Source: Onchocerca volvulus (lineage: Eukaryota; Nematoda; Chromadorea; Rhabditida; Onchocercidae). Taken from it: a stretch of 64,000 nt of DNA. The notes below the pieces were generated by a model, which was not told the DNA's origin, made no database searches, and worked only from the letters and a program-made list of their open reading frames with translations. A program made the translations under genes and the position numbers. Below, piece by piece: positions 9,931 to 22,100 of this stretch (positions are counted from its first letter, which is position 1; each line of letters opens with the position of its first letter). Location: positions 12,300,398 through 12,364,397 of the forward strand of contig HG738139.1 in the NCBI GenBank assembly GCA_000499405.2, written 5' to 3'.

Positions 9931-12900
9931 ATGTGGATGTATTTCCTTTTTTATAATTCAAGTGGCTTTGTAACTTTGATTCCTTGTTGTAATCAAGATC
10001 ACGCTCCAAAAAAGACGCGCTCTTATGCGCAAAAATTGGCGCTTTATTGTGGATTAAACTCTATCGAGATCCTCCCTCTAAAAATAGAAGAGGGTTCTGA
10101 GCATAGGATCATTTCGAAGAATGTACTACTTTGAGGTGAGATATTCAGTCTGTATCTTCTTTTAGATTATGATAGCGCTAATAAAATTGTTTAGTCATAA
10201 AAACTTTCATTGATATGATTGACTTATTATTGTCACGTGAGGCGTTATTAGATTTTATAAAAAGGTTTAATTATCCAAGTTTGAGGTTTAATTACCCAAG
10301 TTTAAAGTTTCGGGAACAAGACAACAAGAAACAAGAACTTTCAATAATTGTCACGGTTAAGATCAGCGACAATTCAAGAACTCTCAATTATTGTCACGGT
10401 TAAGAAGATCGGATACAGGATTCATGAGAAAAATTATTTTGGATTCGTAACTTTTTATTCTGATATCTCTTGATAGCATCAGTCTTTCTTTTCATTGTTT
10501 TGATTGGAAGAATCTGCTTTAAATATTAAAGAAAGAGTTAATAATCATTAGCTTCTGGAAAAGAATCGTCCATTATCGTTAATCCTTCCATTCTCCTTCC
10601 AGATTACGGAGCTATAGAAGGCGTATTGATTCAGTTTAACTGATTACCAGTTGAAATTGATAGAAAAATTTATCAGAGGTTGAATGGATCAGTGTTTAGC
10701 CGATCAGGATTTCCTGTAAACTAGAATTAGGATTACCATCAATAATGCATCGAAAATTATTAATCAATTCCAGTGCTACAACTATGGAGTTAGAAGGTGC
10801 ATCACAGAGAAATTTTTTTATCAGAGCTTGATTGGATCAATAAAACCACACCTGCTGCAGTTCGCTGCTAATTATTAGTTATCGATATATCATTGATATA
10901 AGTTATAACTAAACTTTATAGTAATCTTGCCTTGAAGTGTAATTCATCGCAATGTAAATAGCAGAAGAAATTGGCCTAATTTTCAGGCTTAGCAGTTTTG
11001 ATACTTTGTTAATCGATTTTTTATTATCACCAATTTAATTGCTATCTGTTACAATTGTTATTATTACAATTCTCGACTTTCTTAGCAGTAACGCTTATCA
11101 TTTCCTATTATATATAGAAAAGTAATGCAAAATTGATTGTTGAATTTTTATTTATATTAATTGTGCTCATTATCCAAATTCTCATTTGATCTGTGAAAAC
11201 ATTCAAATCAACATTGCCCTTGAAGTATTAATTTTAATTATCCTATTTTCTCTATTGGCAACTCATTTCCTCTTGACTCTAGAAAAGATATCTCACTGTA
11301 TTTATTAATTAACTTTTCAATATCAAATTTAATTGGCTATATGGAACAGTACGTTTTTTCCTATGTCTAATATCAAATTTTTATTTTGAAATTTTCTTAA
11401 AATTGATGGAACCAATGTATATTTAGAAGGCAGTTAAACAAAAGTTTTCGGACCAGAAGAAGTGCTACTAGTGCTGGAAACGAGAATCGAGATAAAATTT
11501 AAACAAAAATGAAAGTTGAAGTAAAGTAATCAATCGCAATGGAAATGACTCTTTTAGTATTTTATATTTCCCAAAATTTTTTTGACAATAAAGCGTCAAT
11601 TTCCAACTTATTGAACTTTGATTCATTTTCGCTTCGATGTATATTCAAATACTGAACTTTGATTCATTTTCGCTTCGGTGTGTCTTCAGAGCTCAATTGT
11701 TAAAATTTTACTTTAAAAATTCTTTCAAATCAAAATCCCACTCACATTACCGAAGAGAAATGCAAAAGAAATGGCAAATTGAAAAATGCATAATATTTAC
11801 CAATTTTTTGAAATGCAATTAGATCAAAACCTCTTTCATTCTTATACATCATGAATTGATGTGCAAAGAATAACCTTCATGAAAACTAAATAAAACTAAT
11901 AATTTTGAATTTGAATGATTCATAATTGAATGACTTTTGATTGAATTATACTATTTCGTTTGATTTTAAAAGAGCAGAATGCTTCAAAGTCAAAAAAGAA
12001 GTTCTTTTTCATCTTGCTGCTGGTATCACTTCCAGAACAAGCATCCCAAAATGCCTTTTTTTGCTTTGATATATACGTAAGTCTGCAATTCTGAATTAAA
12101 CTCAATATTAGAATTAAACAATGAAACTTGATTATATGAAAAGCTTGAAAATTTCATGCATTATTGGTACTTGAAAGAAATTAAATTCTGTGATGAAATT
12201 GAACCGCCAATTGCAACGAAACAAAAGAAAGTAAATAACAGTGCAAGAAAAATTTTCTTCCTTTCTCAGATTCCTGAAAAATGGTCTTCATGATCTTGAG
12301 AATGGACATAGTTTGACAAAATCACATCATTTTATGCAAAGCCCGGAAATTAATCAAAATTCTGAAATCAAAGATGCTCGTACAAAAATATCGTGAATGA
12401 AAAGAGTTTGGCATGATAAAAAAAAAAAAAAACAGATTGCATGTATGTTTCATCGATTTTTAAGCTCTTATTGAAAAATAAATGATTTTTTAACGAAAGG
12501 CTTAATTAACATATTAAAAAATTCTTTTCATACTGGACGCTTGGAGAACTGCATTAATAATTGTAAAGTTTGTGAATTTTCCAGGTTCCGAAGGATAGAA
12601 TTTCCAGCACAAGAGGCAAGAATAATACGGTTAGTTTGATGTTTAATTGCTTATCCAAAAAATAAATTTCCATTTTTAGAATGATAAAATTGTCAAAAAA
12701 TGTACAGTAATCTCTTTTGTTCATCCCTCCTGTAGGAGTACCAACGAATAACTTTTGCATGTTAATTAACTGGATCATTCAAAATTTGACCAAAGTTTTT
12801 TACTGATGACTCAATTATTGCAACATATAAAATTTTCACATTCAATTTCAAAACAATTCATTTTCTACTTGTTGTGTTGTCGCAAATGTTACCTTTCACA

Positions 12901-13262
12901 ATCGTTCCCAATACTTTTATATTAAATTTTATGAATTTCTTTCGAAAATTTTGCCGATTTTCCTGTTTCAATCCTTTTACCAGAAGTTGATAAAATTTTT
13001 TAAATTCTGAATGTTGCTTTTGATAATTGCAACAGTGTTTACTTCATAGTAAACAAGTTAGTTACCAAAAAATTAAAAATTCCATTCAATCTCTAAAATT
13101 TACAGAAAAAATTAAATTTTGCTCGAAAATGTCTGAATAATTTTCAAAATTGTTAGGAAATGTTATATGCAATGCATGTGGTATTAACAAGCTTGAATTG
13201 CTCAACTGAAAGTGTATGATAATTAATGATTATATAAAGTACTACAACTTCACTAGATCTTT
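9931..13262. other. Intergenic, 3.3 kb, small direct repeats only
   Basis: No supportable gene. Short direct duplications: 10263-10307 (GGTTTAATTAyCCAAGTTT twice), TCAATAATTGTCACGGTTAAG at about 10338 and again (as TCAATTATTGTCACGGTTAAG) at about 10384, and a ~40-bp duplication at 11606-11689 (TGAACTTTGATTCATTTTCG twice). The short reading frames here (for example plus strand 9931-10134) lack splice partners and family resemblance. Confidence 0.5.
11606..11689. repeat. ~40-bp tandem duplication
   Basis: TGAACTTTGATTCATTTTCG followed by CTTCGrTGT occurs twice head-to-tail, with diverged tails. Confidence 0.75.
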
Positions 13263-13273
13263 TTCGTTCTCAG
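13263..13273 (+). promoter_or_regulatory. Possible trans-splice acceptor upstream of secreted protein gene
   Basis: TTCGTTCTCAG ends at 13273, 50 bases before the chosen ATG (13324) and 12 bases before an earlier in-frame ATG (13286). No coding exon lies before it in this frame. Confidence 0.4.
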
Positions 13274-13323
13274 AATCCTTGGAAATGATCGCTCATACTT
13301 GGAAATTCTCGGAAGTGAAGGAA

Positions 13324-16153
13324 ATGCATTTTACATTGTTACTTATTTCTCTTTGTTTCATTGCAACCAACGGTGGACTTATTACTACGACTCCTACAGG
13401 TAAATTTCAAGATTTCTATCATTCGACTAATTAAACTTTGCGAAATTAAATAATTTAGAAGAAACAAATCGTGATGGATTCATTGAGAAATGCGAAGATT
13501 TAAATATTTTGATGAATGCTCCTTATCCAGTACAGAAAGAAATAGCGAAATATTTTGTTACTTTCAACAACAGCGATTTGCTTTCTGTTGCCGCGTTAGT
13601 CTTTTGCATTCAATTCGTTAATTTATTGTTAAATTTTCACTTACTTTCAACTATGTGCGCTTTTTTGATTAAAATGAAAAGGTCAATTTACCATTTCTTT
13701 TTTGAATTTTAATTTATCTTATTACAGAACTTGTAAATCGCTTAGTGAACTTACAAAGAGAATATTGAATGAACGGATTAAGCCATTAATCATCACGAAT
13801 GGTACAACTGATCACCAAATCTTTTCTACAAATGAAGAAAATTTTTACTCATATAACTTTTTGATGGTAAATTTCTATTTATGAAGTTCACATAAGCAAA
13901 ATTTGACTTTATTTTATTAGATTAGCTATTCTATTTCATCTAATTGTTTTCATTAAACCTCAATGATGTAAATTTTTCTTATTCTTTAGTTCTTTAAAAA
14001 TCAACAAATTTTCAATACATCTCTATTCCATCTTTCCAAAACATTTCAATCATTCTGCTATTTAAAGGTTGAACATGCCGGAAGCAGCAAAAAATGCATT
14101 TAAAAACTGCCAATCATGGGAAAAAATTTTAGGATGAATTAGATTGTGCAAACTTGACTTATTCTAGCTCCGAAAATGGCAACCTGCATTTGCTCTTTTC
14201 TTTGATAATGAGACATCGGAACAATATATGTCAAGGTTTCCCAGAAGTTTCCAGATAGTCCCACATAATAGTCATCTTCAAATTTCTTTCAGACATTTAT
14301 TTCGTAAGTAATTTCATTGAATTTCATAATTCTGCTGAAGCAATTCCATATTTATTAGTTTAGTATTCAATTTAATTCCAGCTAAATCAAACAAATTCTC
14401 AATTTTGTTTGCATAAATCATCAAATAAAATATTACTTTTTTTCAGATGAAAGATTAATCGACAATCATCCACGAAGCGCTGTAATTTTTCCAAAATTTT
14501 ACAATGCGTCCGTAGATTTCTTCTTTCATAATAGTCGGTAAGTATTTACTCTTTTGAAAATAATGTTTTTCCATCTTCTGATCACATTTGCTGAGATGCA
14601 GTGATTTTGAATATGTTAGATGATCAGTTTGCTCCATCGAATTGGCTTTGAAACCTCTGACAGTAGTAAAAGTAATCGTGTAACATCAGAATGCTTTGGC
14701 AGAGATGATTATTTGAAGTTTTGAACATATTATTGTGACAATGTCAAGAAGAATAGCTAATCGTCCGCTTTGCAACGTTAATTAATGACAGTGGTATTGT
14801 TGCATTTGAAAAATCACCAAAATAATCTATCTTTTTTTGACTTTTTATTGTTTTTTTTTTTTTAAATTTCTAATGAATATTATTGAATTCGAGATGGACA
14901 GTAGAATTAGCAATGTTTCACTTATTCGCAATCATTTGACCGATTCAACTTGACACAATAACCTGACTATCCGCTTGGAATTAGTGTTCCTAAAACAGGA
15001 TATGATAACATAATTATTTGGCTATGTTGCTGATAACAAACAAAAAATAGCTATCAATTATTAGTAATTTGCTCTTCCATTTTTTTTTTTTGATAGTAAT
15101 TATTCTTCAGACACGAGTTCTATTCTGCAGATGAATCGATGATGGTAACAATTACTATATATTTTTCTATTTTCTGAATTTCGAAAGCATCTATTAGTTT
15201 TCTAACTGTTTTTGTCCATTTTGCTGTAATTTAAATAATAATATACTTTTGTTTTCGGTAATATTTTTCAGCCGAATAAATTGATAACATAATTAAACAA
15301 ATAAAAATGCAATTTTTAGCGTAAAGCGAAATTAATTATTGTTTTTGGAAATAATCCATATATAGAATCGCATAACTTTCGGTTTATGGAAAACCATTCT
15401 GTATCTATCTGTTATGCTTCGCAAATTGACGAACCATGGGATGAATGGTAATTCAAATTTCTTGATCACTTGTACTGACGGGAACAAAATGATCGGACTT
15501 TCGGATTTGATAGAAATATTATTAAAGATATCATGTCTGAATCAAATAGAAAATAACCAACGGATATTAATATTCAATTTCATATTATCAATTTCAGGAT
15601 ATTTCGCTTGTTTGTGATATTCAGTGGTAGCAACATTAAAACGTCGACGTTTCTCGTAGAAAGTTTAAATTTATTTAAAAGGAATTGATTATAACTATCA
15701 GTCAAAATGAAATTCAGTGAAAGCATCACCATATTTACAATTAATTAATTTGCTAATTGCAAGTTAATTTGTGGGTTTAAAAATTTTTTTCCAATTTATT
15801 GTTGTTTCCCATCAATTTTGTGTACCATTTCTCCAATAGTTTTCTTTTGCAGTCTGAATTAGATTTCCTTGAAAGTCATCACATAATCCCATTTCATTTC
15901 ACAAAAGAATCGATGGAACCAACGAATAGTGAGGAGATATTCAGGTTCGGAAATTCAATTTTTTAAATAATTTATAGCGGATAACATTATTTCTCACAAT
16001 TTTATTTTCAGAAAGATATTTGGTATTCAACCTGCTATCTTACATTTGTCTGCATCTGATTTAGCCGAAACTGGTTTAATTTACTGCAATTCCACGAAGG
16101 TTAAGAGAAATCCGGGCCCAGTATATGCGATAGTTGGTTACAAAAAATTCTAA
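13324..16153 (+). CDS. Secreted glycoprotein, possibly a non-catalytic PDI/ERp27-like thioredoxin-fold protein, 281 aa
   Basis: Exons 13324-13399, 13459-13594, 13728-13866, 14168-14303, 14447-14537, 15111-15144, 15853-15944, 16012-16153; all phases agree, including a 34-bp micro-exon. The chosen start gives a signal peptide (M-H-F-T-L-L-L-I-S-L-C-F-I-A). An ATG at 13286 would add 12 polar residues in front and weaken it. Five N-x-S/T sequons (NNS, NGT, NET, NAS, NST) support secretion. Residues ~120-265 recall the b and b' domains of protein disulfide isomerases (A-F-A-L-F-F-D-N-E-T ... A-V-I-F-P-K-F ... I-P-F-H-F-T-K-E). There is no C-x-x-C and no ER-retention tail (it ends G-Y-K-K-F), so redox activity is unlikely. 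The gene is well supported; the fold assignment is inference. A candidate exon at 15366-15447 does not fit the phase and is left out. Confidence 0.7.
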
Positions 16154-17198
16154 AATGACAATAATTCTGTTATAACTGAACGAAATTATTACGTTATCGA
16201 GAAATTTCTCAATTGTTGATAAAAAGTACTACGTAATTTTCTTTCAGTTCAGAAATTATTTCGAATATATCATAGTTATCAGTTAAATTTGATACGAACT
16301 AAAGAATAATGATGTTAATATTGCAGTGCTTAAAAATATAGAATGAAATTCTTTAGAAAATATTGAAATAAACAAAAATACTTCAATGGCATTGCCAATA
16401 AATTGCCTTTAAAGTATATTAACCATCTGAATTTTATTGTATTTGAAAAAAATATCGAGTCAATATGAAGAGAACATGAAAAAGTGACAAAATATTGGGA
16501 TTTAAAATCGAAATTTCGAGATTTTTTTTGTTTTTTCCAATATTAAGTATTTTAGACATTTATCTTTATAAAACAGTTCCTTAAAATTAGATAAGAGAAA
16601 TTAGGTTCGGGAATTGACTAAATTATCCTTAATCTCAGCAAACAAAGATCGAGCCCTAGAGACTTTGCAAGCATTCATCATAATGTTCAAATCTGCAAAT
16701 TTCGCTAGTTTTCAATTTTTCATATCGACTTTGTATATATCGTCAATTTCACATATCGGATTTTACGAACATTGAATCTGTCACTATTTATTTTTCCTAA
16801 AATTACTTCAATATCGTGAAAAATTCAGAAGAGAAAACTTGAAGGTTCTTGGGAAAAAAGTGATTTTTTTTTTTGAACGTTCAATATTCCCGATCAATCA
16901 TTCCGACTTAAAGAAAATAATTCATAATACTTAAACAAGAAATCGGAAATTTATATCCTGATTAATGTAACTTCAAATAACTATTTTAAATCGGTATTTC
17001 CATTATATATTCATTTCCAATATATCACAGTTAATTCCCAACTTACTTCGAAGAAAAAATATCAGGCAAAGTGAGATATATACAAGGAATTTTTTATATT
17101 CACATAACATTCAATGACCAAGCAATCGATTTCTTTTATTCGGTTATTAAATGATTTGAAAAACTAGAGAAAGAAAATAATTCAGTACACTTATAATT

Positions 17199-17402
17199 TA
17201 TATGCATAAAAATGTGAATGTTTATTGTTCATTTTTACACAACGTTTCAAGTTTTTCACCGATTGATCTGAAATTTTTATGCAACGTTGCATTCGAATAG
17301 GTGCGCGTTTCTTTATAGATATACCTACTTCTTTTTTTTACCTGTCACAATTGTGACAGGTAAAAGTAAATGAGCGGACATTTTTATTTATATAGACTAG
17401 CT
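17199..17402. mobile_element. MITE-like element, copy 1 (~200 bp)
   Basis: The left end TATATGCATAAAAATGT (17199-17215) is the inverted complement of the right end at 17378-17394 with 15 of 17 matches. The interior shares TTTCACCGATTGATyTGAAA, AACGTTGCATTC and a TGTCACA-TGTGACA palindrome with the element at 35.8-36.2 kb. There is no coding capacity, so it looks like a non-autonomous inverted-repeat element. No clear target-site duplication was seen. Confidence 0.6.
17336..17365. repeat. Perfect 30-bp palindrome inside MITE-like copy 1
   Basis: TTTTACCTGTCACAA followed directly by its exact reverse complement, with no loop. The same position in copy 2 reads ACTTGTCACAGGTGTGACAG, a decayed version. 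Confidence 0.9.
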
Positions 17403-19173
17403 AAAACGGTATGAGAAACATGCCCAGTCCAGCTATTAATATAATATAAGGAAACAGTAATATAATATAAGGAAATTTCAAAGAAATTTCGAAAGGATAA
17501 GTGTTATAAATTATGATTTGAAATTTTTTCAAGGTCTTGAAAAAATTGTTGAATTATTGAAAAAAAATTTCATAAAAAGTATGAGGCTGGATTTCAAATA
17601 ACTTTTTTGATTTGTCCAAAGTTTATTCGAAATTTTCATGAAACTGCAATCTGTTAGAAGTGTCGCGAATCTGATAATTTTTCTGAGATTTCGATAATTT
17701 GCTTATAAAAGAACAATTTAACCTCAGTAAATTTAAAACTTTATGCCGGAACATTTCTGTATTAAATATTAAAAAATTTTATAGCATGATTTCTGCAGGG
17801 AAATTGACGCCTTATCAATAATGACATTAATCAGCAAATAAGATTAAATATGACAAGACTAATTAAACTCTAATATCTGCTTATATAACATTCTAAAATA
17901 TTACTAAAACCTTGCAATTAAAATAGCTTTAGAAGATTCTATATCTTTTTAAAAAATCTTCACTTTTGACTATCAACTGATTCGAGAAATGGATTTTGAC
18001 TATTAGTTGATCTTGAGAATCAGATTCGTATTAAGATGTTGCAGGACAAGTCCATGGTATATTTGAATAAGAAATCTTTATACGTAGACAAAATTGCTTA
18101 TTCATGTTTATTGATGAACTACTGAATGGAAAAAACCATGAACTATTGAATGAAAAATACTGTGACTAGCTCGAATATCATTATTAGTCTGTCGAACAGT
18201 CATTATCATTCAATCTCTGCTAATGATTTCTACACTAATCATCAATAAGTGACATTAGCGACACTAATTCTCAATTATCATTAAGCATAACAATCAAAAC
18301 TATATGGGAAAATGTACGAGAAATACGTTTGAAGAAATTACGTATTTTCAACGTGGAAAATTACTGTTTAAAATGAAAAGAATTTCACAAGCATAATAAG
18401 AGCAAGTATGCTTTGAATGTTCTATAGCAATGTTTTTTATGTTAAAAAAAGTTGGGAGTTTTGAAAAGCCCATATCATCGCACATAAAAATTACTACATA
18501 ATGTGTTTCGGTAATATTTCATAAATTCAAGACAGTATTATTCATACTTTGGAAAAAAATTACTTTACCATTATAATTAATTTATCATACGAACAATACA
18601 AGCAATTTTATTTTAATAAAGTGATTACATAATCACAAAAAAAAAAAAAAAACAACATAAAAAGTGACATGAAGCAATAATAACTGGACCGTTTTGTACT
18701 TAAGTGTTCAGCAAAGCAAAATGAATAAAAAAGTGAAGAAAACAAAATTCACAACATCAGTGGAAAAAAATCCGCATACAAAGAAATTATCTATAAAGTA
18801 GAGAGTTGAAAATCTTGAATACTTCTGATTTTCAGAGCAGGATATTGAAATTATTTGAATTAAGTAGTTTTGGATCGGGAAGTAAATTCTTTCCAAATCG
18901 TGATTCCTGGTGAAGCAGATGCCAAAAATTCTAAACTTTCACCTAAAACCATGCTTAATATTATTGATGATCCCAAAAAAGATTGAAAGAAATGGATGAA
19001 AAGAACTTGAAATTTCAAATTAATTTACAAGACTAACAACAAAATTCAAATTATTAATAAAAAAAAAATTAACAAATAGGAGAAATGTTATTGTGGTCAA
19101 TCTGATCCTTCAATTAATTCTTTTCAAGAGAAAAAATTGAATGTTATAAGAATTCTAAATATAAATCATTCAT

Positions 19174-22100
19174 TTATTGTAAACATCCGCAATTTTTTAT
19201 ATTATTTAAGAAAAGATAAAAACCATTCAGAAATGGAATATTGGATATAACTCGTTCATCCGGCGTGAATTCTTTTTTCAAAGCGATTTTAAATGGGTAC
19301 CACTGATCTGGACGATGAGCAACTGCCCAGGGAACCAAACGCATACCTTTGAAGGAAGATATTTGACGTGTGCCTGAAACATATTTTTTTCTCAAATAAA
19401 TTCGAAAGAGTGATATTCTTTAAGAAGGAAATTATCAGAATTTTCATATCTTTCGAGAAATCACAATTTATATAACTTTTCAAAAAGCAATGAGATAATG
19501 CAATAGAAACTAAAAGCAACTCAGCTATCAACAATTAAAGAATCAAATGCAAATTACTTCAGACAAAACAACATAATAGTTTTGCTGAAGGAAGATGCAA
19601 AATAAAAATGGAAAATCAAGAAATATGTAAAACCTTCGAAAGTATTCCATACGATATAAAGTACAACAATATAAGCAGAATTTCTGCCTGTTTCACCAGG
19701 TCCTTTAGCTTCGATAACTGCAGTTACCACAATATTAGCTATATATTGTTCACAGTCGATGAGATCTACCTGGAACAGAAAAAAATTTACGAAGCCAAAT
19801 AGAGCAACTATAGAGATAACAACTTTAATTTTAAGAATTGCATTATTTAGAGTCTTTTATTCAATCTTACGACTAAAAAAAAAAAATTTCAGTAAAATAC
19901 GCAGAATACTGAAATGTAAAAATGAGATCTTTAGTATTTTAAACTATATATTCAACATTAAAGTCGCAGGTGACGAGTAAATATTAATCTTTGCTGCAAA
20001 AGACAGCTTCAATATTCGATCACAAAATGCGAATAGTAGCGGTGAGCACTGTAACAGAAGACACAATATATGCTCAAAAGATTTAAGTAAAAATGATATG
20101 CCATTTGCTAATTAAATTTATACAAAAAAAAATTACTGTCACCTTAATCAGAGAAATCAATGAAAATTTAACCAATATATGTCGAAGACCGATAAAATCA
20201 TAGATTTCTAGAATTATTTATAATGATCAATGAAAATTTTAGGAATTAATGATTGATATGACTAATTTGAAAGTAATTCCAAACAGAAATTACTTGAATA
20301 AAAATTTTCTTATAACACAAAAATAAGAATAAAAATACCTCATAATCGATTAAACCTTCATATTTATAGTTTCCATACATACGTGAAACAATTACAGGCA
20401 TAATTTCGTACAACAAGCGTTCAATGTCCATCAGAGTTTCGGTGATGAAAAGCGGTTCGCTTAAGCCTGCTGCTGAGGGATCGTTGTCTAAACTTTAGGT
20501 GTAAAAACTAGACTATTATCTGTAAAAATTAAAAAGATATTGACATGATCTCTGTGAAAACAAATCCGTTTTAAAACTTTATCTAGAAAAGCACGATAAG
20601 TTTCCATATGAGCCTGGGGGTATAACTAGCTCATCTCCTAACTGCAGTGTACATATAATAAAAAGTCATGGAAAGAAAAAAGAAAAACCTGAAACAGTGA
20701 TTCGCTTTAAACGGTATTCTCGAGGACTGTTTCCGTAATGTGAAGTTGCATCATCGACTCTAATGTCTTGCGAATTACATCCTTCAAATATTTGTATTTC
20801 GCCACCGTCCATTATTTCTGGATCAATCACTTGCATTATCTGCAAAAAACAAGAAATTTAACAATTTCAAATTCTCAAGAAATTCGAAATATCATACGAA
20901 AGCTCTTGACTTGAAAGATTTTGTGGATATTCCAATTTTTTGTAATGATTCATGAAATCCTACCTGCCTGTTTTTTAAACAAAGAAAAATTTTCCGATGC
21001 TCTGAATTATACACTGTACTATATTAATCTGGAACAGGGCATCAAATGACATAGTTCAAATTATTCAGTACTTCAAATTATCTTGTTAAATCATAGTCAA
21101 CAAAGCAATAAGATGACTTGGATGTAGTCAAAGAAATTGGTAGACTTAACTATAACTTTGCATAATGTATTTTTGTAAAAAATTACTTCAAAAAGTTACA
21201 ATTTAAGAACATACTAGGCGTGACATACGAACTGCTTTCAAAGGAGGACAATTCTTCGTAAAAAGATAAGAAATTAGCGCAGTTCCGCCATTCAGTATAC
21301 CACCGTGATCCGTTGAACGCAATACTGTTCTGTAAACAAGAAAATCACTCATAGAAAAGTGAAAATCTTTATAAACTGGCCGATTTGGATTTACTAAACT
21401 TCTCTTACCCTTTAAGTTTGATTTCTGTGAGTTATAACAAGTCGCTACAGCTTAATAACATACAGAACGTAAAAAGAGATAATGCTTACGGAATAGTTTG
21501 ATTCCATCTTTCAATATACAAAAATGAATCGAATTGAATAAATTAATAAAAAATGAATGCATTGTATTATTGGGTTAATCACATTAGTGTCATTCATATT
21601 CCAATTATCTGTTGCTATACGGCAGCAAAAGATAATTAATATGACACAGAATAAGACTAAGTTATGAAAAACATAGAATAGAGTTATAAAATACCTCGAT
21701 AATTTCAAGCCATTCCAACGATAAGACATAACAAGGCATGTGGTTAAAGAAATGGTAATACGGAAGCGAAATAATATAAATTTAACTTGAGCAATAACGG
21801 AAAAAGGTTCCAAGTCTCGTCTAGATATAGTTGAATTCCTTGGTTCAGTATTTTGCTTACTGAAATTTTCAAGCAGACAGCAACTTTACAGCAATTTTCA
21901 CTTTGTCTTTTCCTATTAAACAGTAAGATAAATCAAACTATTGAAAATTTCAATTTAATATGCTGCTTCAATTTTTTAATGTGGCGCGTTAAAAACTTAA
22001 AATAGTATATTAAATTAAATGTTTGGTTTCTGTTATTGTTTTACTGGTAAATTTAAAACTATACAACTCTCTATACATATATTTCTAGAAATGAAATCAT

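Larger units (their letters stand above)
16154..19173. other. Intergenic with one MITE-like element
   Basis: AATAAA at 16367-16372 may serve the upstream gene. The rest is AT-rich with no coding exon I can support, apart from the repeat element at 17199-17402. Confidence 0.55.

Noticed and set aside
9931..10134. Plus-strand frame with a protein-like tail (K-T-R-S-Y-A-Q-K-L)
   Set aside because: No acceptor or donor in phase and no partner exons; too short to support.
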